DNA from: CAZOKO01 sp964580455
Lineage (GTDB): Bacteria > Desulfobacterota > WTBG01
Length of the DNA stretch: 6,756 bases
Direction of reading: 5' to 3'
Assembly (NCBI GenBank): GCA_964580455.1
Contig: CAZOKO010000120.1
Coordinates: 1 to 6,756, forward strand
Shown here: positions 6,342 to 6,756 of the stretch, one piece after another
How the letters are laid out: each line of letters begins with the position of its first letter
How positions within the stretch are numbered: position 1 is the stretch's first letter
Program-made: the position numbers and the translations under genes
The notes under the pieces: generated by a model
Databases searched by the model: none
What the model was told of the DNA's origin: nothing
The model's input: only the letters and a program-made list of their open reading frames with translations

Positions 6342-6366
6342 CTACCAAAGAAGAAGACGGTGTCAA
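6339..6366 (-). promoter_or_regulatory. Distal promoter candidate (P2) of the four-gene operon
   Basis: On the minus strand TTGACA (6361-6366, perfect) and TAGAAT (6339-6344, 5 of 6) are separated by 16 bases. It lies upstream of P1 in tandem. The -35 box falls inside the possible IS256-type end at 6358-6380, so this may be a hybrid promoter made by an insertion. Confidence 0.45.
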
Positions 6367-6380
6367 ACTTTTCGTGTATA
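6358..6380. mobile_element. Possible IS256-family end remnant
   Basis: Read on the minus strand, TTTATACACGAAAAGTTTGACACC resembles, by memory, the TTTACACAAAA...TTGACAC pattern common near the ends of IS256-family elements. No transposase remnant and no second end are visible, so it is at most a solo end or relic. It could be chance in AT-rich intergenic DNA. Confidence 0.25.
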
Positions 6381-6468
6381 AATCTTTCCCCATAAAATTC
6401 TAATTCCTCACTTTTTCAGTCTGAACCTAAATTCTTTTCCCTAATCTCATTATATCTCATTTTTTTTC

Positions 6469-6496
6469 TTGCATAAAGTATAACATATGTTATACT
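6469..6496 (+). promoter_or_regulatory. Promoter candidate for the IS91-type transposase with overlapping 20-bp palindrome
   Basis: TTGCAT (6469-6474) and TATACT (6491-6496, 5 of 6 to consensus) are separated by 16 bases after a run of eight T residues. The DNA from 6477 to 6496 is a perfect 20-bp palindrome (half-site AGTATAACAT) that fills the spacer and includes the -10 box. A dimeric repressor bound there would occlude the promoter. Transcription would begin near 6503, about 22 bases before the ATG. Confidence 0.45.
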
Positions 6497-6524
6497 CTCA
6501 TGCCTTAAAAGGAGATTTCATACC

Positions 6525-6756
6525 ATGGGTGAAGCTGCACCACAATTATATCGTCCACGAAAGCCTCAAAACTCACAGTACTACCAGTGTGTTGAAGACC
6601 ACTTTGAGACTTTTGAACAGGTCTACGATGAGCGCTTCAGCAAGCAGTATGGCTTTTTCCGCCCCTATACCAAAGAAGTTATTTACCGTTATCTTGACTG
6701 CGGTGATCTGCACCATGGTTTCGCCCGGGTCAAATGTCCTGACTGCGGCCATGAAT
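6525..6756 (+). CDS. IS91-family transposase, N-terminal part, runs off the window
   Basis: The first 77 residues of a transposase of the IS91/IS801/ISCR type, rolling-circle (Y2-type HUH) enzymes that move DNA by one-ended replicative transfer. It starts MGEAAPQLYRPRKPQNSQYY, with AGGAG at 6510-6514, 10 bases before the ATG. The segments FETFEQVYDERFSKQYGFFR (27-46) and IYRYLDCGDLHHGFARVKC (53-71) are characteristic of the N-terminal zinc-binding domain. C71-x2-C74 (CPDCGHE) is the first half of its zinc site. The second cysteine pair, the HUH motif and the tyrosines lie beyond the right edge, so intactness cannot be judged. It is divergent from the operon at 6251. The left IS boundary (terIS or oriIS) is not identified in the 273-bp gap. 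Confidence 0.88.
   Translation, partial: MGEAAPQLYRPRKPQNSQYYQCVEDHFETFEQVYDERFSKQYGFFRPYTKEVIYRYLDCGDLHHGFARVKCPDCGHE

Noticed and set aside
6444..6460. Direct repeat ATCTCAT spaced 10 bp apart
   Set aside because: It is only 7 bp long in low-complexity AT-rich DNA, so chance is a sufficient explanation.

Overview
The window looks like chromosomal DNA from an AT-rich Gram-negative bacterium. An LpxH-type phosphohydrolase implies lipid A synthesis, and a decayed piece of a probable sigma-54 regulator is present. The mix of genes and the remains of several insertion sequence (IS) families would suit an environmental lineage such as an anammox-type planctomycete or a deltaproteobacterium. That placement is a guess from style, not a demonstrated assignment.

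Layout. Positions 1-51 look like the tip of an IS3-type insertion sequence. It interrupts a minus-strand membrane protein gene of the UPF0316 family (52-350), and the interrupted frame borrows its last codons and stop from the IS. Positions 351-892 hold no intact gene. At 656-896 there is a plus-strand relic with one frameshift that reads as the DNA-binding tail of a sigma-54 activator. It ends where malQ begins to be read from the other strand. Next, on the minus strand, come malQ (4-alpha-glucanotransferase, 893-2386) and a small conserved protein of unknown function (2486-2782) with its own promoter candidate.

The core of the window is a probable minus-strand operon of four genes, transcribed from about 6300 towards 2931. 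In order they are a divergent SAM methyltransferase (283 aa), an LpxH-like metallophosphohydrolase that overlaps it by 4 bp, an O-methyltransferase of the Methyltransf_2 type, and a flavin-reductase-like FMN protein. Two methyltransferases, a diphosphohydrolase and an FMN-binding protein together suggest tailoring of a lipid or small molecule. The substrate cannot be read from sequence.

The control region at 6252-6524 is the most structured non-coding part. It has two tandem minus-strand promoter candidates with near-consensus hexamers. Two 13-bp inverted repeat arms lie at their -10 regions, and there is a possible IS256-type end. A 20-bp perfect palindrome overlaps the promoter candidate of a divergent IS91-family transposase, which starts at 6525 and runs off the right edge. 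No tRNA, rRNA or CRISPR array was seen.
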